Under the pieces are notes generated by a model. That model had not been told where the DNA came from. It worked only from the letters and a program-made list of their open reading frames with translations, and searched no databases. A stretch of 48,811 nucleotides of DNA from Vicinamibacteria bacterium (GTDB taxonomy: Bacteria; Acidobacteriota; Vicinamibacteria; Fen-336): the NCBI GenBank assembly GCA_023701125.1, contig JAMPXO010000025.1:1-48811 (forward strand), written 5' to 3'. Positions 1 to 7,651 of the stretch are shown piece after piece (positions within the stretch are counted from its first letter, which is position 1; each line of letters starts with the position of its first letter). Made by a program: the position numbers and the translations under genes.

Positions 1-1240
1 GCTCGGGGCCGCCGTCCTCGTCCTTCATGTAGGTGCGATCGGCGGCGAAGGCCAGTTCGAGCAGGCTGCCGGCGAAGCAGGAACCGGGCTCGACCACGGC
101 CAGCAGGCTGCGCGCGCTCACGTCGAGCCGCTTGAGCACCCGCTTCATGTAGTGCAGCACCTCGGAGGCGAACCAGTCGTCCCGCGCCGCCGCGACCAGC
201 GCCGCGTCCACGGCGAGCACCCGCTCGATTTCGCCCTCGGTGCGCAGCACGACCACGCCGATCTCGGGCTCGTTGAAGCGCAGGTGCAGCAGGCAGTCGT
301 CCAGCTCGCGGAAGGCACGCAGCGACCAGAGGTCGGCACCGCGGCCGCGCATGCCGGCCGCTTCGCCGGGTTCGCCCGCCTCGGGCCCGCGCACCGTCAG
401 ACGCGCCACGCGGCCGGCGCGGTCGAGGGCGAGCGAGACGTACTTGTGCTCGATGGCGTCGGCCGAGCGCCGGCCCTCGAGGTCGGGCAGCGGCACGCCG
501 GGGCCGGTGCGGGGCGTGGACTGCGCGGCCAGCGCGTTCGCCCGCTCGGGCACGCGGGTCGCGAACTTCGACAGCGGCACCACCTCGTCGACCAGCCGCC
601 ACGCCACCGCGCGCTTGCCCTTGATGCCCTCGCCCAGCGACGAGAACACGTCGGCCAGGTCGCGGCGGACCTTGCGCTTGTCGGTGACCCGGGTCAGGCC
701 GCCGGTGCCCGGCAACACGCCGAGCAGGCTGACCTCGGGCAGGCTGACCGTGGACGACGAGTCGTCGACCAGCAGGATCTCGTCGCAGGCGAGCGCCAGC
801 TCGTAGCCGCCGCCGGCGCAGGCGCCGTTGACGGCCGCCAGCGACCTGAGGCCGGAGTGCGCCGAGGCGTCTTCGATCGCCAGCCGCGTCTCGTTGGTGA
901 ACTTGCAGAAGTTCACCTTGAAGGCGTGGGTCGAGCTGCCCAGCATGTAGATGTTGGCGCCCGAGCAGAAGATGCGGTCCTTGCCCGAGGAGATCACCAC
1001 CACCCGCACCTCGGGGTGCTCGAAGCGCAGGCGCTGGACCGCATCCGCCAGCTCGATGTCGACGCCGAGGTCGTAGCTGTTGGTCTTGAGGGTGTAGCCC
1101 TCGCGCAGCGGCCGCTCCTCGACGACGTCCATCACCAGGCGGGCGACGGGTGCTTCGACGTGCAGCTTCCAGTGCACGTAGCGCGAGGGGTGGGTGTCGA
1201 AGCGGACGGGTGCCGCGGGTTCCGAGGCGGGGTGATCCAT
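1..1240 (-). CDS. boxC: 2,3-epoxybenzoyl-CoA dihydrolase / benzoyl-CoA-dihydrodiol lyase (BoxC), C-terminus cut by window edge
   Basis: The reading frame starts at an ATG at 1240 (MDHPASEPAAPVRFDTHPS) and stays open to base 1, giving about 413 of the roughly 550 residues usual for BoxC. It is a crotonase-fold protein. The first half carries the oxyanion-hole segments SGANIYMLG and NGACAGGGYELALACDE, followed by the PEVSLLGVLPGTGGLTRVTDKRKV stretch. The large size and the second crotonase-like half match BoxC rather than ordinary enoyl-CoA hydratases. In the aerobic box pathway BoxC opens the ring of 2,3-epoxybenzoyl-CoA (formed by BoxAB) in the cytoplasm. The divergent boxR next door supports the call. 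BoxA and BoxB are not in the window and may lie beyond base 1. Confidence 0.9.
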   Translation of the reverse strand, partial: MDHPASEPAAPVRFDTHPSRYVHWKLHVEAPVARLVMDVVEERPLREGYTLKTNSYDLGVDIELADAVQRLRFEHPEVRVVVISSGKDRIFCSGANIYMLGSSTHAFKVNFCKFTNETRLAIEDASAHSGLRSLAAVNGACAGGGYELALACDEILLVDDSSSTVSLPEVSLLGVLPGTGGLTRVTDKRKVRRDLADVFSSLGEGIKGKRAVAWRLVDEVVPLSKFATRVPERANALAAQSTPRTGPGVPLPDLEGRRSADAIEHKYVSLALDRAGRVARLTVRGPEAGEPGEAAGMRGRGADLWSLRAFRELDDCLLHLRFNEPEIGVVVLRTEGEIERVLAVDAALVAAARDDWFASEVLHYMKRVLKRLDVSARSLLAVVEPGSCFAGSLLELAFAADRTYMKDEDGGPE

Positions 1241-1275
1241 GCGCCTTCGAGGCTAGCCGCGGGCCCACGGGCTGT

Positions 1276-1293
1276 CAAGCAATATAGTGCTTG
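1276..1293. promoter_or_regulatory. Candidate BoxR operator 1 (perfect inverted repeat)
   Basis: The arms CAAGCA (1276-1281) and TGCTTG (1288-1293) are a perfect inverted repeat around the 6-base spacer ATATAG. It lies between the divergent boxC and boxR starts. Its core GCA-N6-TGC recurs in operator 2. BzdR/BoxR regulators are reported to bind TGCA-containing palindromes, so assignment to BoxR is inference from family knowledge and position. Confidence 0.65.
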
Positions 1294-1308
1294 GCGCGGA
1301 TCGTAAGC

Positions 1309-1322
1309 GGCAGTATAGTGCC
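1309..1322. promoter_or_regulatory. Candidate BoxR operator 2
   Basis: GGCA (1309-1312) and TGCC (1319-1322) form an inverted repeat around GTATAG. This matches the ATATAG spacer of operator 1 in 5 of 6 bases and has the same GCA-N6-TGC core. The two centres are 31 bp apart, close to three helical turns, so bound dimers would lie on one face of the DNA. The site ends 6 bases before the boxR start codon, which suggests autorepression. Confidence 0.6.
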
Positions 1323-1328
1323 CTCACG

Positions 1329-2084
1329 ATGAAGCGGGTGGCGCTGCTGACGGCGCTGGGCCAGCGGGTGCGCGAGGCTCGCACCGAGCGCGGGCAGACG
1401 CTGCGCGACCTGGCGTCGCGGGCCGGCCTGTCGCTGCGCTTCGTGGCCGAGGTCGAGGCTGGACGCGGCAACCCATCGGTCGCCAGCCTGGCGGGGATGG
1501 CCGAGGCGCTCGGCACCTCGGCGTCCGCGCTGCTCGCCGAACCGGCTGCAGGGCTTGCCTCGGGACCGCGCCTGCTCGCGCTGCTGGGGCTGCGTGGCGC
1601 GGGCAAGAGCACGCTCGGGCGGCGGGTCGCCCGCCAGTTGCACCTGCCCTTCGTCGAGCTGGACCGCCGCATCGAAGAAGCCTGCGGGCTCACCCTCGAC
1701 GAGGTGTTCGCGCTCCACGGCGAGCCGTACTACCGGCGCCTCGAGCGCGAGGCGCTGGAGGCAGTGCTGCGCGAGGACCGGCCGCTGGTGCTGGCCACCG
1801 GTGGCGGCCTGGTGGCGGCCGGCGACACGCTCGCGCGGCTGCGCGAGCGGGCGGTGACCGTCTGGTTGCGGGCGCGGCCCGAGGACCACTGGAACCGGGT
1901 CGTGCAGCAGGGCGACCGCCGGCCGATGGCAGACCACCCGGAGGCGATGGCGGAGCTGCGCCGGCTGCTGGCCGCCCGCGAGCCGCTGTACTCCGCGTCG
2001 GACCATGTGGTCGACACCTCCCGGCTCGGGATCGAGGCGGCGACGCGCGCGGTGATCCTGGCCTATTCGAAGACGCGTGGCTGA
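1329..2084 (+). CDS. boxR: BoxR-type regulator: XRE helix-turn-helix fused to a shikimate-kinase-like domain
   Basis: This 251-residue protein has an N-terminal XRE helix-turn-helix (about residues 10-65, LRDLASRAGLSLRFVAEVEAGRGNPS). A shikimate-kinase-like P-loop domain follows, with Walker A G-L-R-G-A-G-K-S-T around residues 87-95 and the shikimate kinase signature ATGGGLV near 156-162. That two-domain layout and length are those of BoxR/BzdR repressors, in which the kinase-like domain senses benzoyl-CoA rather than phosphorylating shikimate. I chose the ATG at 1329; an upstream in-frame GTG or TTG start would run through operator 1. The gene is divergent from boxC, so it probably controls the box genes and itself through the two inverted repeats between them. 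Confidence 0.92.
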   Translation: MKRVALLTALGQRVREARTERGQTLRDLASRAGLSLRFVAEVEAGRGNPSVASLAGMAEALGTSASALLAEPAAGLASGPRLLALLGLRGAGKSTLGRRVARQLHLPFVELDRRIEEACGLTLDEVFALHGEPYYRRLEREALEAVLREDRPLVLATGGGLVAAGDTLARLRERAVTVWLRARPEDHWNRVVQQGDRRPMADHPEAMAELRRLLAAREPLYSASDHVVDTSRLGIEAATRAVILAYSKTRG

Positions 2085-2117
2085 GATCGGCCCGAAGGTG
2101 TCTAGAATCGGCGGATC

Positions 2118-3611
2118 TTGAGCAACATCGTCAAGGAGCTGAAGGCGGACCTCACCCTGCGTTCGCTTCAGGACATCCTGAAGCCGGCCGAGATCGCTTC
2201 CCTGCGCCGAGGCCCGGCGCCGAGCCCCGCCGAGCAGAAGGCGCGACAGAAGCTCGAGGTCGTGCTCAAGGTCAGTCAGATGCTGTCCGACCCGAAAGCC
2301 GCGGACTCGCTGCCGGAGCAGATCGTCGCGATCCTGCCCCAGATCGTCCCCGTCGAACGCACCGTGCTGGTGCTGGTCGACGAAACGGGGGAGCTGTCCG
2401 CGCGCAAGGCCTGGGTGGCGCCCGGAATCGATGCCGAGGCCGGCGTGTTCAGCCGCCAGATCGTGCGCCACGCGATGGACAACGGCGTGGCCGTGCTGTC
2501 GATGGACGCCGCGGACGACTCCCGGTTCGACGCGGCAGGATCGATCCAGGCCCAGCACATCCGCGCCTCGATGTGCGCTCCGCTCCGCGGCCGCCAGGGC
2601 ATGCTGGGTGCACTGGTCGCGGACAACGTGAGCCGCACCGAGATGTTCGGCGAGGACGACCTGCGGCTGCTGGCGGGCTTCGCCAACCAGGCCGCGATCG
2701 CGCTCGAGAACGCGGCCCTCGCCCGCTCCATCGCGCAACAGGCAAAGCAGCGTGAAGCAGAGCTGACGCGGCTGGTCGACGAGCGCACCGCCAGCCTGCG
2801 CGACGAGAAGGAGCGCGCCGAGGCCGCCCGCGCCGAGGCCGACAACCTGCGGCTGGTGGCCGAGGCGGCGACCCGCGAGGCGGAAGAGGCCAGCCGCTCC
2901 AAGAGTCGCTTCCTGGCCAACATGAGCCACGAGTTGCGGACGCCGATGAACGCGATCATCGGCTACACCGACCTGCTGCTCGAAGAAGCCGCGGACGAAG
3001 GCAACGACAGCCAGGTTCGCGACCTGCGCAAGATCGGGGGGGCGGCGAAGCACCTGCTGGCGCTGATCAACGACATCCTGGACATCTCGAAGATCGAGGC
3101 CGGCAAGATGACGCTGACGGTCGACGACTTCGACCTCGCGATCCAGATCGGCCAGATCCAGGACACCCTGCGACCGCTGGTCGCGCAGAAGGACAACCGG
3201 CTCGAGGTGTCCGCACCGGACTCGCTGCCGATGCGCGCCGACGAGACGCGGGTGCGGCAGGTGCTCTACAACCTGCTCTCCAACGCCTGCAAGTTCACCG
3301 AGAAGGGCCTGATCCGGCTCGCCGTGCGACACGAGCCGGAGCCCGGCGGCGCGGGCACCGTCGTCGTCGACGTCGCCGACTCGGGGATCGGGATGACGCC
3401 CGAGCAGTTGGGGCGGTTATTCCAGGCCTTCGTTCAGGCCGACGACTCCACCTCGCGCCGCTTCGGGGGCACCGGACTCGGCCTCGCGATCAGCCGGCAT
3501 TTTTGTCGCATGATGGGTGGCGACGTCACGGCCACGAGCGACCCCGGGCGCGGCTCCGTGTTCACCGTCCGACTGCCGGCCGTCGTCACCCTTCCGGCCT
3601 CCACGACCTAA
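2118..3611 (+). CDS. Cytoplasmic GAF-domain sensor histidine kinase
   Basis: This 497-residue protein starts at a TTG codon. A GAF-type sensor domain spans about residues 45-200, a coiled coil about 200-262, and a HisKA domain has its phospho-acceptor His near residue 270 ([16 protein letters not shown]). The HATPase domain has an N-box near 385 (NLLSNACKF) and G-boxes SGIGMTPEQ and [10 protein letters not shown]. No membrane segment or receiver domain is seen, so it should be a soluble kinase that needs a separate response regulator, and none is nearby. The catalytic half closely resembles that of the kinase at 12348-13856, indicating paralogues with different sensors. It lies 33 bases after boxR on the same strand. 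The signal is unknown. Confidence 0.93.
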   Translation: MSNIVKELKADLTLRSLQDILKPAEIASLRRGPAPSPAEQKARQKLEVVLKVSQMLSDPKAADSLPEQIVAILPQIVPVERTVLVLVDETGELSARKAWVAPGIDAEAGVFSRQIVRHAMDNGVAVLSMDAADDSRFDAAGSIQAQHIRASMCAPLRGRQGMLGALVADNVSRTEMFGEDDLRLLAGFANQAAIALENAALARSIAQQAKQREAELTRLVDERTASLRDEKERAEAARAEADNLRLVAEAATREAEEASRSKSRFLANMSHELRTPMNAIIGYTDLLLEEAADEGNDSQVRDLRKIGGAAKHLLALINDILDISKIEAGKMTLTVDDFDLAIQIGQIQDTLRPLVAQKDNRLEVSAPDSLPMRADETRVRQVLYNLLSNACKFTEKGLIRLAVRHEPEPGGAGTVVVDVADSGIGMTPEQLGRLFQAFVQADDSTSRRFGGTGLGLAISRHFCRMMGGDVTATSDPGRGSVFTVRLPAVVTLPASTT

Positions 3612-3715
3612 CCACCTCCACCAGAAGCGGTTCCGTCTGCTCCGGCGGGGCGCGCACCAATTGCGCAGTCCACTGCGGCATGGGCCTTGCTCCCGAAGCC
3701 GCTCGAGGTCGGGCC

Positions 3716-3744
3716 TTGACACGGACGACTTCAGCGCCTACCTT
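3716..3744 (+). promoter_or_regulatory. Candidate sigma-70-type promoter of the FecA-like receptor
   Basis: A perfect -35 hexamer TTGACA (3716-3721) is followed, after a 17-base spacer, by TACCTT (3739-3744), a weak -10 matching three consensus positions. The predicted transcription start falls just before the 21-bp palindrome at 3758-3778, which would then block elongation or promoter escape. Confidence 0.45.
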
Positions 3745-3757
3745 CTCGATCGCAAGA

Positions 3758-3778
3758 TGAAACTGAATTTCACTTTCA
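3758..3778. promoter_or_regulatory. 21-bp near-perfect palindrome, candidate Fur-like operator
   Basis: The left arm TGAAACTGAA, a central T and the right arm TTCACTTTCA are complementary at 9 of 10 arm positions. Each arm repeats TGAAA/CTGAA-like pentamers, resembling the interleaved layout of a Fur box (arms around a single central base). It lies between the predicted promoter and the ATG of a FecA-like iron receptor, which fits iron repression. The binding protein is inferred, not shown; another metalloregulator or LysR-type factor is possible. Confidence 0.5.
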
Positions 3779-3803
3779 GATTCAAACCGCAACGGAGACC
3801 TCA

Positions 3804-6197
3804 ATGACTCGATTCGTCGGCACCCTGGCAGCCACCCTCCTCCTGGCCTTGTTCCCGGCGCCGGACGTCGCCGCCAACCCCCTCGGCTCGCTGGCTGGCA
3901 AGGTGGTCGACGAGACCGGCGCCGTCCTGCCGAACGCCCGCGTCACGGTTCGTCGCGAGGCCGTGGGCTTCGAGCAGGCCGCGGTCACCGACGGCACCGG
4001 CCAGTTCCACGTCGAACTCCCGGCCGGCCCCTACGAGGTCACGGCGGAGAGCGACGGCTTCTCCCTCTCGCGCAAGCGGATCGAGGTCGGCGCGCGCCCC
4101 GCCGAGGTGCGCTTCACGCTGCATCCCGGTGGCTTCGACGAGGAGATGACGGTGGTCGGCGCCACCATCCTGGGCGGCCCGGAGGCCGTGCGCCGGATCC
4201 CGGGCTCGATGGAGGTGCTCTCGCCCGACCTGCTCGAGAGCTCGCGGGTGCGCGACGTGTCCGAAGCGCTTCGCAAGGCCTCGGGCGTGACGGTCCGCGA
4301 CGAAGAAGGCCTCTCGCTGCGACCCAACATCGGCATCCGCGGCCTGAACCCGACCCGCTCCAGCAAGACGCTGCTGCTCGAGGACGGCGTGCCGCTCTCC
4401 TACGCCCCGTACGGCGACAACGCCAGCTACTACCACCCGCCGATCGAGCGCTTCGAGAGCGTCGAAATCCTGAAAGGCGCGGGCCAGATCAGCTACGGCC
4501 CGGTCACCGTGGGTGGCGTCGTCAACTATCTGACACCCGACCCGCCGCAGGACCTGCACGCCACCGCCCGCCTGAGCGGCGGCAGCCGCGACTACCTGAA
4601 TGCGCACGCGACGGCGGGGGGCACGTTTGGCCGCACCGGCCTGCTGCTCGACGTGATGCGCAAGGGCGGCGACGGCTCGCGCGACGCGGTCCACTCCGAC
4701 CTGACCGACGCCACGCTCAAGGCGGTCGTCTCGCTGTCGTCGCGTCACACGCTGACGCTCAAGGGCAACTTCTACGGCGAGGACTCGCAGGTCACCTACT
4801 CGGGGCTGCGGCTGGCGGAGTGGCAGGCCGACCCGCGCCAGAACGCGTTCGGGAACGACGAGTTCACCGGTCGGCGCGTCGGCTTCGCTGCCCGCCACAA
4901 CGCGCTGCTGGGCAGCGGCCTGCTGCTCTCGACCCAGGCCTACTGGTCGCGATTCAGCCGCGACTGGTGGCGCCAGTCGTCGAACTCCGGCCAGCGCCCG
5001 AACGACGTCGCCGATCCCTCGTGCGGCGGCATGGCGAACCTGTCGACGACCTGCGGCAACGAGGGCCGCCTGCGCGACTACGACACCTGGGGCGTCGAGC
5101 CGCGGCTGCGCTTCGGCCACGGCCTGTTCGGTGCCCGCGGCGAGACCGAGGTCGGCGTGCGCGCCCACTTCGAGGTCCAGGAGCGCATTCAGAAGAACGG
5201 CGACACGCCGCTGGCGCGCGACGGCCGCGTCGTCGAGGCCAACAATCGCGAGAACACGGCGTGGTCCGGCTTCGTCCAGGAGCGGCTGCTGCTCGGCCGC
5301 TTCACGGTCACGCCCGGCCTGCGCTTCGAGGCGATCGACTACGAGCGCACCAACCGCCTCGCCAACTCCGGCGCCGGCGTCACCGGCCAGAGCTCGGTCA
5401 CGCAGTGGGTGCCGGGCCTCGGCGTTGCCTGGAACGCAGATGACCGTTTCGCGTTGTTCGGCGGCCTGCACCGCGGCTTCGCTCCGCCCCGCACCGAGGA
5501 CGTGATCAGCAACGCCGGCGGCTCCGTCGAGCTCGACCCCGAGCTGTCGTGGAACCTGGAGTTGGGCCTGCGCGGCGCGCCGCGTCCCGGCCTGCGCTTC
5601 GACGCCACCTGGTTCCGGATGGACTACGAGAACCAGGTCGTCGCGGCCAGCCTGGCGGGCGGCGTCGGTGCCGCGCTGACCAACGGCGGCGAGACCCTGC
5701 ACCAGGGCTTCGAGATCGGCGCCCGGGTCGACACCGGGACCCTGCTCCAGAGCCGCCACAACCTGTTCGCCCGCGTCTCCTTCACGGCCGTGCCCACCGC
5801 CCGCTTCGAGGGCCTTCGCTACAGCAACGTGTCGGGCTTCTCGCGCACCAGCGTCAGCGGCAACCGGCTGCCCTACTCGCCCGAGCAGGCGCTCAACGCG
5901 ATGGTCGGCTACCGCCACCCGAGTGGCGTGCTGGCCCAGGTCGAGGCCGTCTCCACGAGCGACCAGTTCGCGGACGACCTCAACAGCGTCGAGTCGTCGG
6001 CGGACGGCCAGCGCGGCCTGGTGCCCGGCTACACGACCTGGAACGCGACCGTGTCGTACGACCTGCGCGCGCTGGACGGCAGCGTGTTCGTCGCCGTCAA
6101 GAACCTGACCGACGAGCTCTACATCGCGGACCGCAGCCGCGGCCTGCTGCCGGGCCTGCCGCGTCTCGTCCAGGTGGGCGTCGTCGCCCGCTTCTAG
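3804..6197 (+). CDS. TonB-dependent outer-membrane receptor, FecA-like
   Basis: This 797-residue protein has a signal peptide ending near residue 24 (DVAA). A carboxypeptidase-regulatory-like beta-sandwich follows (about 28-105, GSLAGKVVDETGAVLPNARVTV), then a plug domain (about 110-260) and a 22-strand-type barrel ending in the C-terminal Phe typical of outer-membrane proteins (VVARF). The plug segments IGIRGLNPTRSSKTLLLEDGVP and APYGDNASYYHPP resemble the ferric-dicitrate receptor FecA group, so an iron-citrate or similar siderophore substrate is likely but unproven. A good ribosome-binding site (GGAGA) precedes the ATG. The upstream promoter and palindrome suggest metal control. TonB/ExbBD and an inner-membrane importer are not in the window. 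Confidence 0.9.
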   Translation: MTRFVGTLAATLLLALFPAPDVAANPLGSLAGKVVDETGAVLPNARVTVRREAVGFEQAAVTDGTGQFHVELPAGPYEVTAESDGFSLSRKRIEVGARPAEVRFTLHPGGFDEEMTVVGATILGGPEAVRRIPGSMEVLSPDLLESSRVRDVSEALRKASGVTVRDEEGLSLRPNIGIRGLNPTRSSKTLLLEDGVPLSYAPYGDNASYYHPPIERFESVEILKGAGQISYGPVTVGGVVNYLTPDPPQDLHATARLSGGSRDYLNAHATAGGTFGRTGLLLDVMRKGGDGSRDAVHSDLTDATLKAVVSLSSRHTLTLKGNFYGEDSQVTYSGLRLAEWQADPRQNAFGNDEFTGRRVGFAARHNALLGSGLLLSTQAYWSRFSRDWWRQSSNSGQRPNDVADPSCGGMANLSTTCGNEGRLRDYDTWGVEPRLRFGHGLFGARGETEVGVRAHFEVQERIQKNGDTPLARDGRVVEANNRENTAWSGFVQERLLLGRFTVTPGLRFEAIDYERTNRLANSGAGVTGQSSVTQWVPGLGVAWNADDRFALFGGLHRGFAPPRTEDVISNAGGSVELDPELSWNLELGLRGAPRPGLRFDATWFRMDYENQVVAASLAGGVGAALTNGGETLHQGFEIGARVDTGTLLQSRHNLFARVSFTAVPTARFEGLRYSNVSGFSRTSVSGNRLPYSPEQALNAMVGYRHPSGVLAQVEAVSTSDQFADDLNSVESSADGQRGLVPGYTTWNATVSYDLRALDGSVFVAVKNLTDELYIADRSRGLLPGLPRLVQVGVVARF

Positions 6198-6219
6198 CGC
6201 TGGCCGCCGGCAGGACGGA

Positions 6220-6238
6220 ACCGGCGCCCCGCGCCGGT
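6220..6238 (+). terminator. GC hairpin after the receptor gene, possible attenuator or terminator
   Basis: ACCGGCGC (6220-6227) and GCGCCGGT (6231-6238) form a perfect 8-bp stem with a CCC loop, 23 bases after the receptor stop codon. No U-run follows, so it is not a classic intrinsic terminator. It could stabilise the 3' end of the receptor mRNA or reduce read-through into the small gene at 6264. Confidence 0.35.
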
Positions 6239-6263
6239 GTCTCACCTCCTGAACGGAGGCGAC

Positions 6264-6407
6264 ATGGACTTCGGCATGCTGGGCGAGGCGATCCGGTTGG
6301 AAGACGCGGTGGCGGCGGCGCTGGTGGCGCTGCCCACGGTGCTGCTGATGGCGTGGCTGCGTCGACGCAGCCTGCGTCGCCAGCCGGTGGCGCTGCGGCT
6401 CGACTAG
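6264..6407 (+). CDS. 47-residue single-span membrane protein
   Basis: This short gene begins MDFGMLGEAIRLEDAV and has one hydrophobic segment (about residues 15-32) followed by an arginine cluster (LRRRSLRRQ), so the C-terminus should face the cytoplasm. A strong ribosome-binding site, GGAGG at 6255-6259, stands four bases before the ATG, which is the main evidence that it is translated. Its TAG stop (6405-6407) overlaps the stop of the convergent phosphatase gene. I recognise no family. It follows the TonB receptor on the same strand and might act with it; that is only inference from position. Confidence 0.6.
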   Translation: MDFGMLGEAIRLEDAVAAALVALPTVLLMAWLRRRSLRRQPVALRLD

Positions 6408-7651
6408 CTGCTGCGGCGCAGCAGCATCAGCGTGCGGTCGTCGGGCTCGGGGCCGCCGGCGGAGTGGGCGGCGACAGCCGCCAGCATCGCATCGGCGGCG
6501 GCCTCGAGGCCCAGCGCGGCCTGCTCGACGAGCAGTCGCTCGACGCCGTCGATCTCCAGCTCGACCCCGGACGGCCCCGCGGCCTCGTTGAGGCCGTCGC
6601 TGTAGAGCAGCAGCGTGGACCCGGGCGGCAGGTCGAACGTCGTCTCCTCGAAGCTCGAGCCCGGCAGCATGCCGAGCGGCGGGCCCGTGGAGTCCAGTCG
6701 CTTGAGGCTGCCGTCGGCCAGCCGCAGCAGCACCGGCGGGTGGCCGGCGTTGACGAGCCGCGCGCTCGACGCGTCCTGGTCCATCAGCAGGAACACGACG
6801 GTGGCGTAGCGGCTGCCGGTGAGGCGGTCGTAGAGCACGTTGTTCAGGTGCGTGACCCAGGCCGGCAGGTCCAGCCCCAGGGCGGTCGTCGCCAGCAGCG
6901 CGGCCTGCAGGTTGGACATCACGAGCGCGGCGGCGACCCCCTTGCCCGAGACGTCGGCGACCACGAACAGGTGGCGCCCGTCGGGCATCGGGATCACGTC
7001 GTAGTAGTCGCCGCCCACCTCGCGCGAGGTGACCATGCGGGCCGCGGCCTGGACGCCCGGGACCTTCGGCAGCCGGGCCGGCAACAGCAGGGTCTGGATG
7101 CGGCGGGCCAGCTCCAGCTCGCGGGCCATCTTCTGGCTGGCCAGCAACAACTGCTGGGTGCGCGCGTTCTCGATCGCCTGCGCGACCTGGTCGCCCATCA
7201 GGGTCAGGAACTCGACGTCGTCCGCCGTGAACCCGCCCTCCTTGTTGAGCAACTGGATCACGGACGCCACGCTGCCCTGGCGGTCGCGGATCGGCACGCA
7301 CAGCGCGTTCACCGTCCGGAAACCGGTGCGGCGGTCGACCTCGGGGTCGAACAGCGGCGACTGGCGCACGTCGTCGACCTTCAGCACCTCGCCCTTCTCG
7401 GCGGTGAACCCGGCCAGGCCCTTGCCGTAGGGCAGGCGGATCTCCAGCCGCTCCGGGCCGGCGGTCACGCGCGACCACAGCTCGCGCTTGTCGTCGTCGC
7501 AGACGTAGACCGTTCCGCGCGCCGCGCCGACCGTCGAGGTCGCGGCCGCCAGGATGTTGTCGAGCAGGCGGTCGACGTCGAGGCTCTGGTGGACCAGGCG
7601 CCCGGCTTCGACCAGCGCCCGCAGGCGAAGCACCTCGGTACCGAGGCTCAT
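6404..7651 (-). CDS. GAF-domain PP2C/SpoIIE-type protein phosphatase (RsbU-like)
   Basis: This 415-residue protein begins MSLGTEVLRLRALVEAG. A GAF domain covers about residues 15-165, a short helical linker follows, and a SpoIIE/PP2C catalytic domain runs from about 200 to the end. Metal-binding motifs are visible: GGDYYDV, VADVSGKG, YSDGLNEA and the terminal PDDRT. Such proteins dephosphorylate Ser/Thr on partner-switch anti-anti-sigma factors in response to a GAF-sensed signal. No anti-sigma or STAS gene is adjacent. The start codon overlaps the stop of the amidohydrolase gene in an ATGA arrangement, implying translational coupling. The alternative longer upstream frame is only the shadow of the amidohydrolase. 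Confidence 0.93.
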   Translation of the reverse strand: MSLGTEVLRLRALVEAGRLVHQSLDVDRLLDNILAAATSTVGAARGTVYVCDDDKRELWSRVTAGPERLEIRLPYGKGLAGFTAEKGEVLKVDDVRQSPLFDPEVDRRTGFRTVNALCVPIRDRQGSVASVIQLLNKEGGFTADDVEFLTLMGDQVAQAIENARTQQLLLASQKMARELELARRIQTLLLPARLPKVPGVQAAARMVTSREVGGDYYDVIPMPDGRHLFVVADVSGKGVAAALVMSNLQAALLATTALGLDLPAWVTHLNNVLYDRLTGSRYATVVFLLMDQDASSARLVNAGHPPVLLRLADGSLKRLDSTGPPLGMLPGSSFEETTFDLPPGSTLLLYSDGLNEAAGPSGVELEIDGVERLLVEQAALGLEAAADAMLAAVAAHSAGGPEPDDRTLMLLRRSS

